From: Tubulanus polymorphus
Taxonomy: Eukaryota; Nemertea; Palaeonemertea; Tubulaniformes; Tubulanidae
Assembly: GCF_964204645.1 (NCBI RefSeq)
Contig: NC_134027.1
Span: forward strand, 5,382,485 to 5,446,484
Length of the DNA stretch: 64,000 bases
Direction of reading: 5' to 3'
Shown one piece after another: positions 23,021-37,019 of this stretch. Both the position numbers and the translations under genes were made by a program. Every line of letters begins with the position of its first letter. Position 1 is the first letter of the stretch. Below the pieces are notes generated by a model. That model made no database searches. It was not told the DNA's origin and was given only the letters and a program-made list of their open reading frames with translations.

Positions 23021-26000
23021 TTAGTGTTTTTGAAAAATATGGTACGTACCAGTAAGAGATTTTTTGCACGTTTCTATTTCTTCGAGTGAGCAAGCGCATA
23101 TCTTTCCGCTTGATGTCAAAATTGGTTGGGTACTCATCACAATGCATATCATGGATCTGATTTCAAGTCCCAAAACCATTTGAATATCGTAAAACCCATC
23201 TCTTTTACCAGGCAGAATTGATTCAATTGTCGACTGATCTAACTGGAATAAATAAACGTGTAATGCAATAAAAACCTAGGCCTAGTATCTCTCCTGTCAC
23301 TGTGTCATAAATACTAGGGATCCAGGGACACCATGCCCACTTGGTGACATGCTTGACAATCCGACAATTTAAAAATTCAACACCCCCTGTGAACATACTG
23401 ATATACAGAACCCAATGACCTTGAAACTTGCCGAAACCATACAACATGTCTTAAGCTACAGCTTTGTAATAGAACAGAAGGATGAAAAGTGAATGCAACA
23501 GACCACTGGGACTAAAGATCCAAGTCGGCTGAAAATTGTTTGAAGAATGTAAAAAAATATATATCTTATGTAATTTTGAGTTTTTTGGAATAATTGCAAT
23601 ATGGTGTGACAAAAGCACATATCATACATGATTCATAACTAAAGAAATACATTCATACTTGTCATTGAGACGTCCTTTAACCAATCTGGCACTAACATTT
23701 AATTGTTCAATCATTCGCAAAAAAAATTCACCCAAGCTTGGTTATATAATATAAAAGAATAAATAAATATTAAAACATACATAACGACTGAAATTACATT
23801 ATCAATGAAGTTCATGAAAATAATAATTTGAGCTTATACAAGAAAGGTTATTTACCTGTACTTTAACCAGATTTTCCTTTCCTAAGGATAGGTATATAGC
23901 CAATTGATATATCGTCGATGTAGCCACATACGCCTTACAATCATCGCAATAGGCCAGCCTATAATCCAAAACACTAGTTTACAGTGCATATCTGTACCAT
24001 AAGGATTGTAAAATTTCACCGATGAAACACCAACGCTGGTTACGCGTCGTATATTACTGATTACCGATTACTGATTAAGAAAAACACCACAAACCTTTCA
24101 TTCTCATTCAAAGTTATCCGGTCCGATTTGCAAATCAAGCATGTTGGCCAAGAACAGGAATCTTCTTCATCGACATCTTCTATCAGACCTTTAAAATGTG
24201 ATATAAATGAAATAGTTGATCGAAACCTCATCATAGGCTGCAATTTAGTCAATCTTAAAACGTCTGATATTTTGAATTCATTCAAAGAGATCTTCACCTG
24301 TTATTTGAATAATATCGTTCTTAATTACTGCAGGATGCCAGTCGATCAGGTTCTCATATAGATTAACTCTTTTATCAGGTTTTGGTTCCTCCGAAACAAA
24401 CGAGAATCCGTCCAACAAAGTAAACCCTAAAATAGAGAAACTACTTATTAACAGTAGTTCAGGCAAGGGCTACATTAGACCCTTTGTACAGAAGATACCA
24501 ACTCCTCTTAACTCAAATTCTTTCAAATAAAAATATATCTTAACTCAATGACAAATCTCAGAACCATGAATGAACCTCTGAATGCAACAGCATTTGAATT
24601 TAACTCTATCTCTATTTTCTACCTCTATTTCCTTACTCGAACAAACAAATATCATGGGTCCTAATTGATTCGACTTAGGCGACTGTAATGTGCCTGTTTA
24701 TTCAAATATGGTATACCTTTCTCTTTGAGCCATGCATGTTTAACGTGTAGGAATGAACCTTTTTCTAATATCCTGACCAATGTATGAGATGAACACACAG
24801 AATTCATATGTACTTTGACGTAAGGAGCTGTATTGTCCAATTTATTGTCAACAAGGTATAGTATTATTTCATCAGTTATCTGCAAATGAAATATCTCATA
24901 TTCGATGCTCACAATTTCTTAACTGAAGAGTTCACGAAATTTATATAGTGATTAAATGGCACGCCTGTTTTAATGATACTAAAAGTTTACCTACCTTATC
25001 ATGAAGTACGTGTAATAAATAACACCAGAAGCAGATTCTTCGCGATTCTGAAGTTTTCTCCTGTAAAAAGGAATAAATGAAGGTAAATTGCTATACACTA
25101 TGGATTAATGTTTTACCAAAGTTATGAAATCTTACCTTCAAAATTGAATTAAGTGTGATTGTAAGGCCAACTGTATACAGATCTGAAGTTTTGTGCACTT
25201 CAGTGATGTTTCCCATGGACACAGTCAATATATAACAGAAATCAACAGGTTTACTGGTACTAGTTTCAAATGGTTCTTGAGACTATGGAAAAAATAAATA
25301 CCCGGTAGAGAGTTCAAATAATCATTATATCCATTAACGAATGTACAGTTTCATGTATACATCATGATGTATTCAATATTCCATCAACTGTTTTCAGATT
25401 TACACTAAATCCATCTGAAGACAAAAATCTTGTTCACTCTTTTATGGTTCACTCTTTTATGAATATCTAATTATGAAATTTCATTGAAATCCATAAGATT
25501 TCTCACAAAATGATTAAAATTTATGTTTTTTTACAAAATTACCTGTTGTGAGGAAGGATGCAACTTGATTTTACTGGGGTCCCATATTGAGTCAATCACA
25601 GAAAACAAGGCAGGATTTCTGAAAATAAAAAAACAATTTACGGTAATGCAAAAATACTTAGAAATCTGATCAATCAGTCATTCTTGGATATGTATGAAAT
25701 ATAGAGATAATGATATGTTGTGGTTCATAAGCCCATCGGTATGAATTACAATTATGATCAATATTAATGTCCTTGTTTCCCACCTGTAGGGATAAAGTTT
25801 TCTATCAAATACGTGTGTTCAAGTTTAAACACACAAATTTTAAGGGTACTTAGTAGCATCATAACTAGCTGTACTGACAATAATTTCCGATAATGCCAGA
25901 TATAACAAATTTAGTGGTACAATAGGCAGACGGTATTATCAATCAATTTATAATGCACCGGAATTAAACAATTGTTGAATGAAACTTCATTATTCCAGCT

Positions 26001-28934
26001 TACTTAGCACGGTTTGTCCTCATTTGTACTTGCATTGCTTGAAATAGACAAACAGACCCTTCCAAACTGGTTAAAGCGCCAGATCCATCAGACAAAAAAA
26101 TTTCAGCAAAACCTCCATAACAATCATTTAGCAGTAGTGACCATCTGTTAGTGGTAAAAAATATTGAATCAATACGAGACAACTTATCTCAATATGAAGG
26201 CAATTCGGAAATAACTAGGACATTTTTTGAAACACATACACAAGCCATAGGCGACAACTGACGCATGAGGACTTTTTGAACTCCAAAATTCCCATGTGTT
26301 AGTTCCCCATTGCATTTTGGATATCTTGTATCTAGGGCCAATAGCTAAATCTTGTCAGGACAACTTTCTGAACATCGACACCGTTCCTCAGTTATGAGAT
26401 CATCGTCAAGGTCATTTTGCTGAGAAAAATAGTTTTTAGTGCCTAATTCTGTTGCTAGGTGGAGCACTGAGCCCATTCTTTGCACTGCACAGCTAGACCC
26501 CCATACCAACATTGGACCAAAGTTTCATCAAGATCGACCCACTATAAACGAAGCTAAGTTGCTGAAAGACAAACACACAGACAAACGGTATGAAAATGAA
26601 GGTCTTGTAGCAGAAGCCTGGGAAGCAATAACCATTGAACAGTACATACCCTTGGTTACTTTTTTTACATAATCTCTGGACTGTAGCTGTAAAATTGATT
26701 GAAATACTGCTACTGAATTGGCTTGCATTCTCTATCGCATGTAAAATGTTGAATTTATTTTTTCCTTGAGCGGATAACACACTTTTCAGATGTCCTAATT
26801 CTTCACTGATCGTTCCAATACAATCCGACTTAATTCTACCCTGAAAATAAAAGTTAATATAATGTTTAATGATTAATATATTCTGTGGGATATTTTCAGG
26901 CTTTTGATCATTTCAGTTTATTCAAGCAGTTGATGATAAATACTCACAGTTTTTATTTCCACAAAGTGAACATCTATTATCATTCCAGCTGGATTGTTAT
27001 GGGCAGGACAAGTTATATGCTTAATGTTGACATCTAAAAAAAAGAGACAGGAAAAGCCATTTCACAGCTGTATTGACTAGTCATAATACATGTAGAAGCC
27101 AGACACTCATTAATAACAGATTCTAATGAATAAATTTACAAAAAAATCCTCTAAAAATGTGTCAACCAGCGTGTATATCACGGAATTCAGTAGGTACCTT
27201 GACGACAGTGACACGTGAATTTCATCCGTTTCAGACAGTTTCCAGGCCTTTCCAATTTCATTGTTCGATAAATATCTATGTCCTGAATCTTGGTACAGTG
27301 ATCCGTACATAAGACTATATGTCTATCTTTGCTCACTTCAAGCTTTTGCCTAAAAATACGCATGTACCATATATGCTGATTCTGCGGTTTTGGATACATA
27401 TTTCTAGTTTATCGAAACTTATCATCAATATGAGATGGATAGTGCTTTATAGGTTAACTAGTTCATTTGAAGTGTGAGCTTTCGCTTCTAGTGAATAGTA
27501 GATTCATCATTCTCCTTGAAGCTATTACACTAGTAGCGCAAGCTCGTACTTCAAATAAACTAGTTAACCTATTAAGTACCATCCATCTGACTGTATTCAT
27601 TCTAAACCGGGTTAACACGGCTCCTCCATTAAACTTACCACGGTGGATTGATAGCAATGACTGATCCCTGTTGTATGTTCAAATCAACAACTCTCTTCCT
27701 TTTAAATAAGACAATCATAGATTGATCATCGGTTACATATTTTTCATCACTCGGTGGGGATAATTTTGTGCAACGGGTTTGAATCAATGGACTCTTCGCA
27801 TTAATCTCTTCAACTCGGACGATCAAAATCCTACCGCTGTCTGAAAAAAGTTCGCTAGCCTTAAGATTAAAATCTGACATTTTGAATCAACATATTGAAG
27901 CTATATTTGAATTGATGTTTACCTATACTTTGACTATTTGATTTGCACTGGTCAGTTTGACTGCTTGATTTCTGATGTAACCAGAATCTCAATTCAGCAG
28001 TTTCTCTTTTCTCCAAGGTTTTAAGTTGATCAGCAAAACCTCCTCTGAAAGGTAATATGAACAGAAATAGGAAGTATATTCAATTATTGCGGTTTTATCA
28101 GCTGTTTTGATGGATTGTGTGGAACATCCAGGATACTCACTGCTTATATTTTTGTTTCACTTTTTTATTCGCTGAATCATGCAAATGAGTTGCATTATAA
28201 TTCTCTTTCTCCGGTGTACAGCTGACTGACATCTGTTGGACCCAATCACTTCCCTTCGTTCCTGTATTTGCGACGTGCTCATTCTGTCTGAAGTTTCTAG
28301 TTGGAGATTGTGAATCAATGCTGTAACTATCATGAGAGCTTTCATCCTAAAAAGGGAAAAACTTTTCATATCAACGACATGAAATTGTTATAATCAAGTG
28401 GCTAAAACATGCTGGATCTTTAATTCATTACCACACTTAATTTGAAATCACTGGTTTTTAATAGCAATTCATCTGATACTCTATCAGGTTGGCCTTGAGG
28501 ACATGAATTTGATTCAGGAGAAGTTTGATGTATTGGAGATGATTGCGTTTCTATTTCAGCTGAAGATACAGCAGTTCCATCAAATACTGGAGACATACAA
28601 GACATTGCTGGTTCTTCAGACTCATCGGTGTCAGTCTCATTTTCTGAACTCCACAGGATTTTCATTTCATCGTCAACATTTGGATCTGTCAAATCAAAAA
28701 TAGAGAGGCTTAAGCATTGCCATTGAAATGTGTGGTAAAAATAGAGACCTCAAATCTCTAAGGCGAACTAAATCGCTTACTTTGCCATAATGAGTCAAAA
28801 CCTTCTTTCGCTCGGTCCCAATCACAGAGCTTCTTATTCATCCGATTTTTGGCGTAAGAACAGTAAGTCTTCCTTTTCGCTGATTTCCCAGCAGGTGAAA
28901 CATTAAAAACTATATGCTCACTTTCCTCAGTCAT
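23021..28934 (-). CDS. SPIDR: Scaffold protein involved in DNA repair (SPIDR)
   Basis: A multi-exon minus-strand gene with ATG at 28934 (MTEESEHIVFNVSPAGKSAK) and stop at 23021. Exons in order include an acidic serine-rich N-terminal region (to about 28431), GGFADQLKTLEKRETAELRF (about 28046), DSGRILIVRVEEI and VIAINPPW (27643-27885), QKLEVSKDRHIVLCTDHC, LLLNDCYGGFAEIFLSDGSG (26000-26145), NPALFSVIDSIWDPSKIKL, PVDFCYILTVSMGNI, and near the end SWPTCLICKSDRI plus AYCDDCKAYVATS, a four-cysteine cluster. The last exon (to 23021) ends ETCKKSLTGTYHIFQKH. These follow vertebrate SPIDR throughout, a nuclear scaffold linking BLM and RAD51 in homologous recombination. Exon edges are partly approximate. 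Confidence 0.9.
26230..26680 (+). repeat. Dispersed-repeat-like sequence in a SPIDR intron
   Basis: This intron segment contains the words CCAAAGTTTCATCAAGATCG, AAGTTGCTGAAAGACA and AACACACAGACAAACGG in that order. From memory, this order of phrases is common in interspersed repeats of many aquatic animals. Class not determined. Confidence 0.45.
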
Positions 28935-29792
28935 TGTTCCAAAACTTAGGTACTATTCTATTCACCGATAGCTCTAAATTCAATGGCGACGGGATGGATT
29001 GGAAATATGGATGTATTTATCAACTTGCAACGCAGTGGGAACACTTAAGATGGGGAATTTTTTATATCTTTTCAAAAACGCGCTGAGCCTTAGGGATAAG
29101 CATAAATATGGGACGGCTTAGTCGGTGTAATGAATTGTTTATACGTATGGTGGCGCCACTATCCGGTCACCTGAGCTTTGTAACATAATTTCCGTGGTCT
29201 CCTTTTTCTTTCAAATATTTTTAATAATTATAAAAATTGCTTATTTTTTTCTTTCAAATATTCTTATGGCCCTTATCAGCCACCATTGATCGCTTTAGAT
29301 GAAGGAAAAAGATTACAATAATGATTACAGCTATTTTAATTTATTCATTGAAAAAGTTAATAGTTTTTGATGAATACAATGTAAAAAGCAAATAATCAAA
29401 ATTAAGCTATTGTATCATTTAAACTGAAAAAATACACATCTTTGTCACTGGTCACCCAGATAACAAGAATCCACACATTCACATTCAAAGACTTCAAATG
29501 TAATCATGCACTACAAGTATCATAATACAACAAAATGGAATGAATTGCATAGATTTCAAATTAAAATGTCACTTCTATTCGATATATGCAAAGCAATTAT
29601 TACATCTATATCTTAAAAGATGAATTTCACCATGATATATTGGAAAGATTGATCAATTACAACAAATTATTGAAAATATCTTCACTCTTTATCTCCTATA
29701 TATAGTAATATAGTAGTGATTCCCAATCATAATTAATCTTCTCTCTTAAAGACTAGGTTCTTCACTCATTATTTCAAATACAAAGGGTGCGT
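28935..29792. promoter_or_regulatory. SPIDR promoter and RABGGTA 3' flank
   Basis: About 860 bp. The first 250 bp should hold the SPIDR promoter; the part next to 29793 should hold the RABGGTA 3' UTR. No gene or clear motif is seen. Confidence 0.4.
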
Positions 29793-32661
29793 TCAAACAG
29801 TCCAATTTACTTCTGGTAAAAGCTCGGACATTTTTCGTTTGAAATCGCTCACATCACATACAGGATTTCCACCTAATTCGACCAGCAATAGTTGAGGACA
29901 ACGTGTCAACGATTTCAAACTATCGACTTCCACAATATCTGCACGTATATGGTTAAAGATATAACTATCAATTACTACACGATTTTCAGCTAAAAACCAT
30001 TTTTCTGACTTCATAAAAAGGATACGATTATTTTTTAGATTGATTTTTTGTAGAAACTGCAGTCCTTCCACATCACATACGCTGCTCAGTTGATTTCCTT
30101 CAAGGTTTAATTCTTGCACACACGCAATTAAGTTGACGTTCTTCAGTGATGATATTCTATTTTGTGATAAATCTACATGTGTACATAAGGCAAGATGCTC
30201 GGGATGATAAATTCCAGTCAGATTTTTGCCGTTGAGATCAATTTTACGATTTTCAGGGCTTAACGTTTCAATGCTGTTCTCTATCAGATATTTACTCCCT
30301 AAAGAAACAAAAATAACAAATTTCAGTATTCACCACCCGAGTTCATATTCTGCAGAAATAATGTTCACACTTACTTAAATCTTCATAGTAATTGGTCCTG
30401 TAAGGATCCACCTTGATAAGAGTATCAAAATATTCTAACATTTCCTGTTCATATTTTAATGGATCCAAGGCTTTCATCAGTGAAATTATGGTCAGCATTG
30501 TCCCTAAAATCATGAGAACCGATATTTCTTTCATTACCAAATACCACTATAGGTAAGACTGCAAGTTGGAACAGGTTCAATATATGCTAAGTCTTAACAA
30601 CTTGATACCTCCTTTCTCATTTCTGCTGAGGTTAAAAGTTGACCCATCCGACTGCCTATATACCGTACCCGGTACATTACTCTTTTAAAATCATGACCAA
30701 GCTAACCATGAAACAGTTATAGAAATGAACTGATTACAAATTTCATTGCAGTATACAAAATGACCCGGCCGATTAGGAAAAACAAGGCATCATTTCTTTC
30801 AACCTAATGGGCAGTTTTTTGCTTACATTTATGATCTGGTTCTAATTCAGCCAGTTGTTGGCAGGATTCTAACTCCTGGGTCAGAACTGAATTAGTAGCC
30901 GCACTCATCTCTAAACTACAATACAAGACAACAGATCCAAACGTATTGTATGTATATTCACAAAATATCTTTGTATAACTAATAAATACCGTAATTACCA
31001 ATACCTGAATAAAGTTCCCGGTAGAATTAAGTCTTTACTCCATACTTCACTAGCTGTTTCAGATACGGAAACATTTCTGATATTATCATCTACTGCCACA
31101 CTAACCAAGCATTCACATTGATTATCAGTCAGATAACTGCCTACATTACATGTCTACAGTATTGAGTTAAAAAAATATCGCAAACAATTAGAAACTGTAT
31201 GAAGGTACCGTAATATCTAAGAATAAAGTTACTTGTTTCAATTAAAAGGATACCCAAACTTCACACGGATATGCAGTTGAAGAACATGACTTCCATTCAG
31301 CGGCTTCAACTGTCTGTTGATTTATTTTTAGAGTGACAGTGCAATCAACACCAATCTGTTACAAGAATGGGTAGAACCTATAATACTGGGGAATAAATAC
31401 TGGGGTAGACTTGAAACAAAAAGAAAAGTCTTATGTTACTAACCTGAACAGGCTTTGATAATGTGATTACTATTCTGTTGTGTTGTTTATTTACATACAG
31501 TAAATCAATAGTGAGGTCTCGTTTACCTAAAACACACCAAGAAAAAACTATTCGATGCTCCCTTTATATATTCATTCAGGTTTATGTACATTCGTAGATC
31601 ATTTTACCTCTGCCTAGTAACCATCTATGATAAAACCAAGCACTCTGGTCGCTAGGGTCTGTGAAGAATGCGTTTTGTACAAGCTCAAACTCTACAAAAA
31701 TTTTGATACATATGAAATTCCGTATGACAACAAAACCAAACTGCTGCCTTTGGAGATCATATTAAGGCTGTACCTTTCTGAAGGAATTCCTCTTGTACGC
31801 CAACCTGATTATTTTCATCCGGATGAACTTGTGGAAGAAGTTTAGTGCGATAATGCCAGGAGGAAAAATTCGAAAAATTTGTTCCAATTTTCTGATCGGT
31901 AAATGCTAGTTCATCTTTAGGTAACACATTAGCCCGTGCAACTACAAATCGTCTATAATCCCAGCAGTGAACTAAAAAATAACACAAGTTCAATGAGCGA
32001 AAACATAGTTTCATTACGCCATTGCGGCAATAAAAAATTTTCAACAAGCGCATAAACTTACAATTTCGTTCATCATATTCTAAAAACTTATTGCACAACA
32101 TCAGTTCTCTATTCCAGTTAGGTGTTCCTAGATTATCCATCACCCAACACCGATGTTGCCACGTTCCATAGGATTTGGGATTCACTTTCAAGCATTGCTC
32201 TAAGAAATGTAACTCAGTTTGTTGTAGACTTTGCAGATCATCCTCCGACATTCTAGATTGAGAGTAACATCCATCATTCAGATATTATCAACAAATAAAG
32301 ATTCAATATGGACCAAACATAGCAATGTAAATAAGTTTCATACTCATTGTTAATGAGATGTGTCAGTACTTCTTTACGAATGTTCCATAATGTATAAAAA
32401 TCTGGATTTGCCGACAATATTTCACCGGATATATTCAGTGCCTCCTGATCATTTTCCCCATCTGTTCTCTGCAAACATGAAAACAATGCTGATTTCAGTA
32501 GCTAGGGGCAAGTGAAACTGCTTCTCATGAAACTATCCGGGTAGCTAACCTTTTGAAAGATTTTCTTAGTGGCACCAGTATAAAGCAATAATTTCTTTTC
32601 ACGTTCTTTCCTCTTTGCTTCTTGCTGTTCCGCAGTTGTTTTCACCTTCAAACGACCATGC
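29793..32661 (-). CDS. RABGGTA: Rab geranylgeranyltransferase alpha subunit (first codon exon not found)
   Basis: Minus-strand exons between about 32661 and 29793. The first one identified begins [19 protein letters not shown], exactly where human RABGGTA reads MHGRLKVK; the ATG must lie on an upstream exon I could not place. Prenyltransferase-alpha repeats follow: [68 protein letters not shown]. Middle exons form the Ig-like insert, and the last exons are leucine-rich repeats ([39 protein letters not shown]) ending LPEVNWTV. The enzyme attaches geranylgeranyl groups to Rab GTPases with the beta subunit and REP. The LRR domain is shared with mammals and absent from yeast. Confidence 0.92.
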
Positions 32662-33049
32662 TTGAACAAGGCAAAATGAAATAAGAAACTACAGTAAGAA
32701 GAATAAACTCCACCTTAGTGAATACCAGCTATCAACTAAATTCTTGAAATTGCTTGAATGTTCTTAGGTTCTTTAAATTCAAAGCTTTGAGAGGGGCGTT
32801 TTCTGGACCTTAGGAGGAAAAATAATTTGAAATTTCCAGAATGTGAGAAAAACAAAATTCCGAACTAATCAAATACAGAACTTGGATTTAAGAGGGGGTT
32901 TTATCTGCCCTCCAGACGCCCCTATGATGACGCCCATGGATAGCCCTACCTACGTCAAAACACCACAGCTTCTGGTACTAGTTAGTACAATAATACTAAT
33001 AGGCCTAAGTAGATATACGTAGAAGAATAGGCCTAATAAGAACATGCCT

Positions 33050-33200
33050 TAGACTTTCCAGGTGTGGTCTGCAATCTAGTTTCATGGATTCACTCCCACC
33101 TCCCTGGTGAAACTAAACCAGAGACAGGTTACTGACTAGCCCCAGGCCAGGCCAGGCCACGGCACACATTCACTCCTATTCACTATTTGGACCCGAAACG
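33050..33200. repeat. Dispersed repeat fragment
   Basis: The words GTGAAACTAAACCAGAGACA and GGTTACTGACTAG at 33109-33142 recur with few changes at 52053-52085 (GTGAAACTAAACCAAAGTCA). A GGCCA run follows. This points to an interspersed repeat abutting the LINE. Confidence 0.45.
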
Positions 33201-33990
33201 AATCCTTTCAACTACAGCTTGAGTGGTGTACCTATAAAAAGAAGTACCGCCGAAAAAGACCTCGGAGTGATTATAGATGATAAAATTAACTTTAAAACCC
33301 ATATAACCGATTCTGCTAACAAAGCTAACAGAGTACTCTACACGATAAAAAGAACGATGCACTTCCAAGACACTCGTGCTTTTCTGCTACTGTATAAATC
33401 ACTCGTGCATCCTATACTAGAATACGGAGTGTGTGTTTGGGCACCAAACTCTATCGCCGAGATTGACAAACTCGAAAGTATCCAGAGGAGAGCTACGAAC
33501 ATTATTAGAAATATTAGACATCTTCCATATGAACAACGATTACGAGTACTAAATCTCCCCAGCCTATCTTATAGAAGACTGCGTGGAGATATGATCGAAA
33601 CCTACAAATATCTCCATAAAATAAATCGCGCAAGCTCCATCGTCCATCTAGACCCTAGACCAAGAGAAACACGAGGGCACTCTCTAAAACTGGAGAAACG
33701 TAGAAGCAAAAAATCTATACGAGCGAACTTCTTCAGCAATCGAATAGTGAATATCTGGAATTCTCTACCTGATGATGTTGTATCATGCGAATCACTAGAC
33801 CTATTCAAGAAAAAACTTGACAAGCAATGGACAAATTACGAACTGAAATTTAATTATAAAGCAAAATGAACTGAAACTAGTCTATCCCCTTTTAGCAGCG
33901 CACTACGACGCAGATAAAGGACTATGTACAGCTAACCAGTGCAAGATCGCAGAGCGGTCACTCACTTATATGCTGATACTGATACTGATA
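33183..33990 (+). mobile_element. 5'-truncated non-LTR retrotransposon (LINE) 3' fragment
   Basis: An open frame (to 33869, about 216-228 residues) matches the C-terminal end of LINE reverse transcriptases: EKDLGVIIDDKINFKTHI, LYKSLVHPILEYGVCVWAP, LESIQRRATNIIRNIRHLPY, RLRGDMIETYKYL, FFSNRIVNIWNSLP. The RT catalytic part (YADD) is missing, so this is a dead 5'-truncated copy. The 3' end carries short CTGATA repeats near 33971-33990, like the tails of CR1/Jockey-type elements. The frame is intact, so insertion was fairly recent. It lies upstream of RABGGTA, on the opposite strand. Confidence 0.88.
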
Positions 33991-34411
33991 CTGAACAACA
34001 GCAGAGTCTGAGAAGAGGGACTGGGGCTGAATTTTGATGCCTCTATTTAAGGGTTATCAAATATTCACGCCTAGACCATCAGCAGTATTAAAGCCATTCA
34101 AACTTATCTCGATGATGAATATCTGAGAAGCAAGAATTTGAAAATAGTACCATTTTATAGCAGCAGTTTTGCGGTGTTGAAGAAGTTCTGGGAATTCACT
34201 GTCAATATCAAATTAAATTCAATCAATTATTATATTGACTAACTTAATCATAATGTAAGGCTAGCCATAGATGCATTAGTATTATTTTTTCCCTATTTCC
34301 ATTTTATATTGTGAGTATATATATATTTTAGATTTTCTGGATTATTAGATGTATTCATTTGGCCTTTTTGACCACCATAGACAGTCTTCGGCGAAAAACC
34401 CGTGATTCAAA
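33991..34411. promoter_or_regulatory. OTUD6B upstream region
   Basis: AT-rich DNA leading to the OTUD6B ATG. It probably holds that promoter and perhaps the missing first exon of RABGGTA; no convincing donor after an ATG was found on the minus strand. Confidence 0.35.
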
Positions 34412-37019
34412 ATGGCGGCCAGCGCAGAGAATATCATCAGTATGGAATCTGAAGAAGATTTACTGCAAAAACAGCGTAAAGAGAAAAAAGAACTACAGGG
34501 TGCGGTTTGATTGCACTTCGGCAGAATAGCTATGAATTAGTTGCAAAACATGTGTAGGAAATTCAACCGTAGAGCTGTTGATAAACATATATTTGTTTGT
34601 GTCACTCCTTGCTTCTCCCCACCACCGCCGGCCGATACGATCGCGATTCATCTCTCGGGACTCAGCTCAAGATCATCAATCAATCTCATCGTATCTATTG
34701 ATTTTAAAAGTTTTGTGAACAAAATATCCTTCTGTTTGTGTTTTCAGCTATAATTCAAAAGATAAAACACAGTGTACCAAAAGGAGACAAGAAAAAGAAG
34801 AAAGAGTCCCAAGCTGAAGTAGCCAGATTAGAAGCTGAACTAGATGAAAAACACGAAAAAGAGTTGAAATGTTTTACTTCATCAAAAATTGTGAGCAATT
34901 TTCTCCCCAACTTGTTTCATTTAATTTTTGTTGTTATATCTATATAAATACAAAAACCAGAACTTTGACTGCTAATGAAATTCTGGCCACTTTATCTGAT
35001 CGAAGAAGTGACTCGATTGTAGGTAAAAGATCTGTCTGAGGGTTTAGCAGAACTTGGTACAGAAAATGGTGAATGTAAATTAGAAGAAAAGAAGAAAGTT
35101 AGCAAAGCTCAAAAGAGGAGGGTAAGCAAATTATCGAATAGTGTACTGGATTTGATTATGTTCGCTCAATACTATTCCACTTTCAATGTATCATTTACAA
35201 CTGTCATAACTACCTCACACTTGATCCTCAATCAATTAAGGATAAGAAAGCAGCTAAGGAAAAAGAAACAGAGGATAATATCAAACAAGCTGAGATTGAC
35301 AATTTACTAGGTGCAAGAAATTTAGAGGCTGTTCAATTAGTAACAATTCTGAGTGGCCGAAATCTCATGATACATGAGGTAATTAAATGATATAAAATCT
35401 GAATGATTGCCAATATTGTTCTTGTTATTCAGACATGAAGAGATGGGACAGGCAGATTTATGTAGCGTGTATCTTTTTTTCAATTTTCCCTTTGCAGATC
35501 CCATCAGACGGCAACTGGTATGTATTGTACAGTGGCCATCCCTGGTGGGCAATATCAGAACTAAATATACCGGCCCAGCTTTTAACTCTTGATGTTAATT
35601 CATACAAAATAGATATAGGTTTTGATATAAAGTATCGAAATATATTTCTATCATCCGAAAAGTTTGTTTTCTATAAACTTACTTGAAAAATATATATTCG
35701 ATTAATTAAAGCAACATTTACAACATAAATATGATTGTAACGCACACCGATCAAGAAGACCGAAACCATTTCTACATATAATCTGATCCACCTTGTATTG
35801 GTACTCTGGTTTCTCTTCAACCGCGTTTTAATCTTTCGCCTTTTACTAAAGATTACCGTGGAGAGGAACAATCAATGAGTCTATAGACATATTTTTGAAG
35901 TCCTTCCTACAGGAAGGGCAACTAGTAAAACTAAATACAGAAATATTCACGCATCCTTACTCAAACGCACTTGTCATAACTATCTTGAAATACCCATGAT
36001 GTCATTAGATAACGAATGTTGCATGTTGTAGTGTCTTATTAATGGTGAATATACTTGCAGCATGTACTCGGCCGTTGAAGATCAGCTTAGGCGTTTAGGT
36101 GTAGAGGTTTGTATCAGGCGTTACGCGCTAATCACATTCGTTTCAGTTTTGCTTTGTGATGTTTTATAAAGTTTCTTTTTCATGCAGTCATCAATTGAAA
36201 TCTTACGCAAACAAACGGCTGATTATCTCCGAGCTAATGCAGATGATTTCATGCCATTTCTAACAAATCCACATACTGGTGATCCATTTACCCAAGGTAG
36301 ACAAACGATCAATAGCTACTGCTATCTTAATGCTATATGTGACCATCTCAACATTCTAATGATTATTTCAGAGAATTATGAGGCATATTGCCATGACGTT
36401 GAATCTACCACAGCTTGGGGTGGACAATTAGAGGTAATAAGTGTCTGTTACGAGTATAGTTAACGTAGGATTTGCTGTTTAACTATTGATCCTCCCGTAT
36501 TTCAGTTGAAAGCTCTTTCACAAGTTTTGAGGCATCCTATTGAAGTGGTGCAGGCAGATGGACCATGTATTGTAATAGGAGATGAACATAAAAAATCTGT
36601 ACTCATATTGTCGTAAGTATTTGTATAGGTCAGTGGGTTCTTAATATATTCACCATGGGCTATTGAATAGTGAAATAGTGGCTGTAGTATTTCTAAATAT
36701 AAATATTGGTAGTTATTCATATTTTGTAACCACAATCAGTTGCAAAATTCAAGCTCATGACAGGTTCTATGAGTGTGCTGGAGTTTCAAGTCTGTTGATT
36801 ACTGTATTTGTTCATCAGGGAATGTTGAATAATGTAATGGTCAGACTATCAAGCACTTCACCAAGTGGGCATGAACCCCTAGTTTCAATAACTTAACTTA
36901 AATAGATTGCCTGTACTTTGTATAATTGCAGGTACCATCGACACATTTATGGACTAGGCGAGCATTATAATTCTGTTGTGGCAAAACCTCAGGAGAGTGT
37001 TAATGATGGATTCACTTAA
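34412..37019 (+). CDS. OTUD6B: OTU-domain deubiquitinase OTUD6B
   Basis: Ten exons (34412-34499, 34748-34890, 35023-35121, 35241-35378, 35498-35517, 36061-36106, 36188-36296, 36372-36433, 36506-36612, 36932-37019) sum to 900 nt, giving 299 residues (human 293). The N-terminal half is a charged coiled coil (LLQKQRKEKKELQ, SKAQKRRDKKAAKEKE). The OTU domain carries the catalytic site IPSDGNCMYSAVEDQLR with Cys163 and the histidine motif YGLGEHYNSV with His282, so it should be an active cysteine protease that cuts ubiquitin chains. Exon 5 is a 20-base microexon that ends within the catalytic Cys codon. It is tail to tail with TBK1; an AATAAA lies at 37031. Confidence 0.95.

Noticed and set aside
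23223-23447. 74-codon minus frame (MLYGFGKFQGHWVLY)
   Set aside because: It lies mainly in the last SPIDR intron (exon ends near 23240; previous exon starts near 23857).
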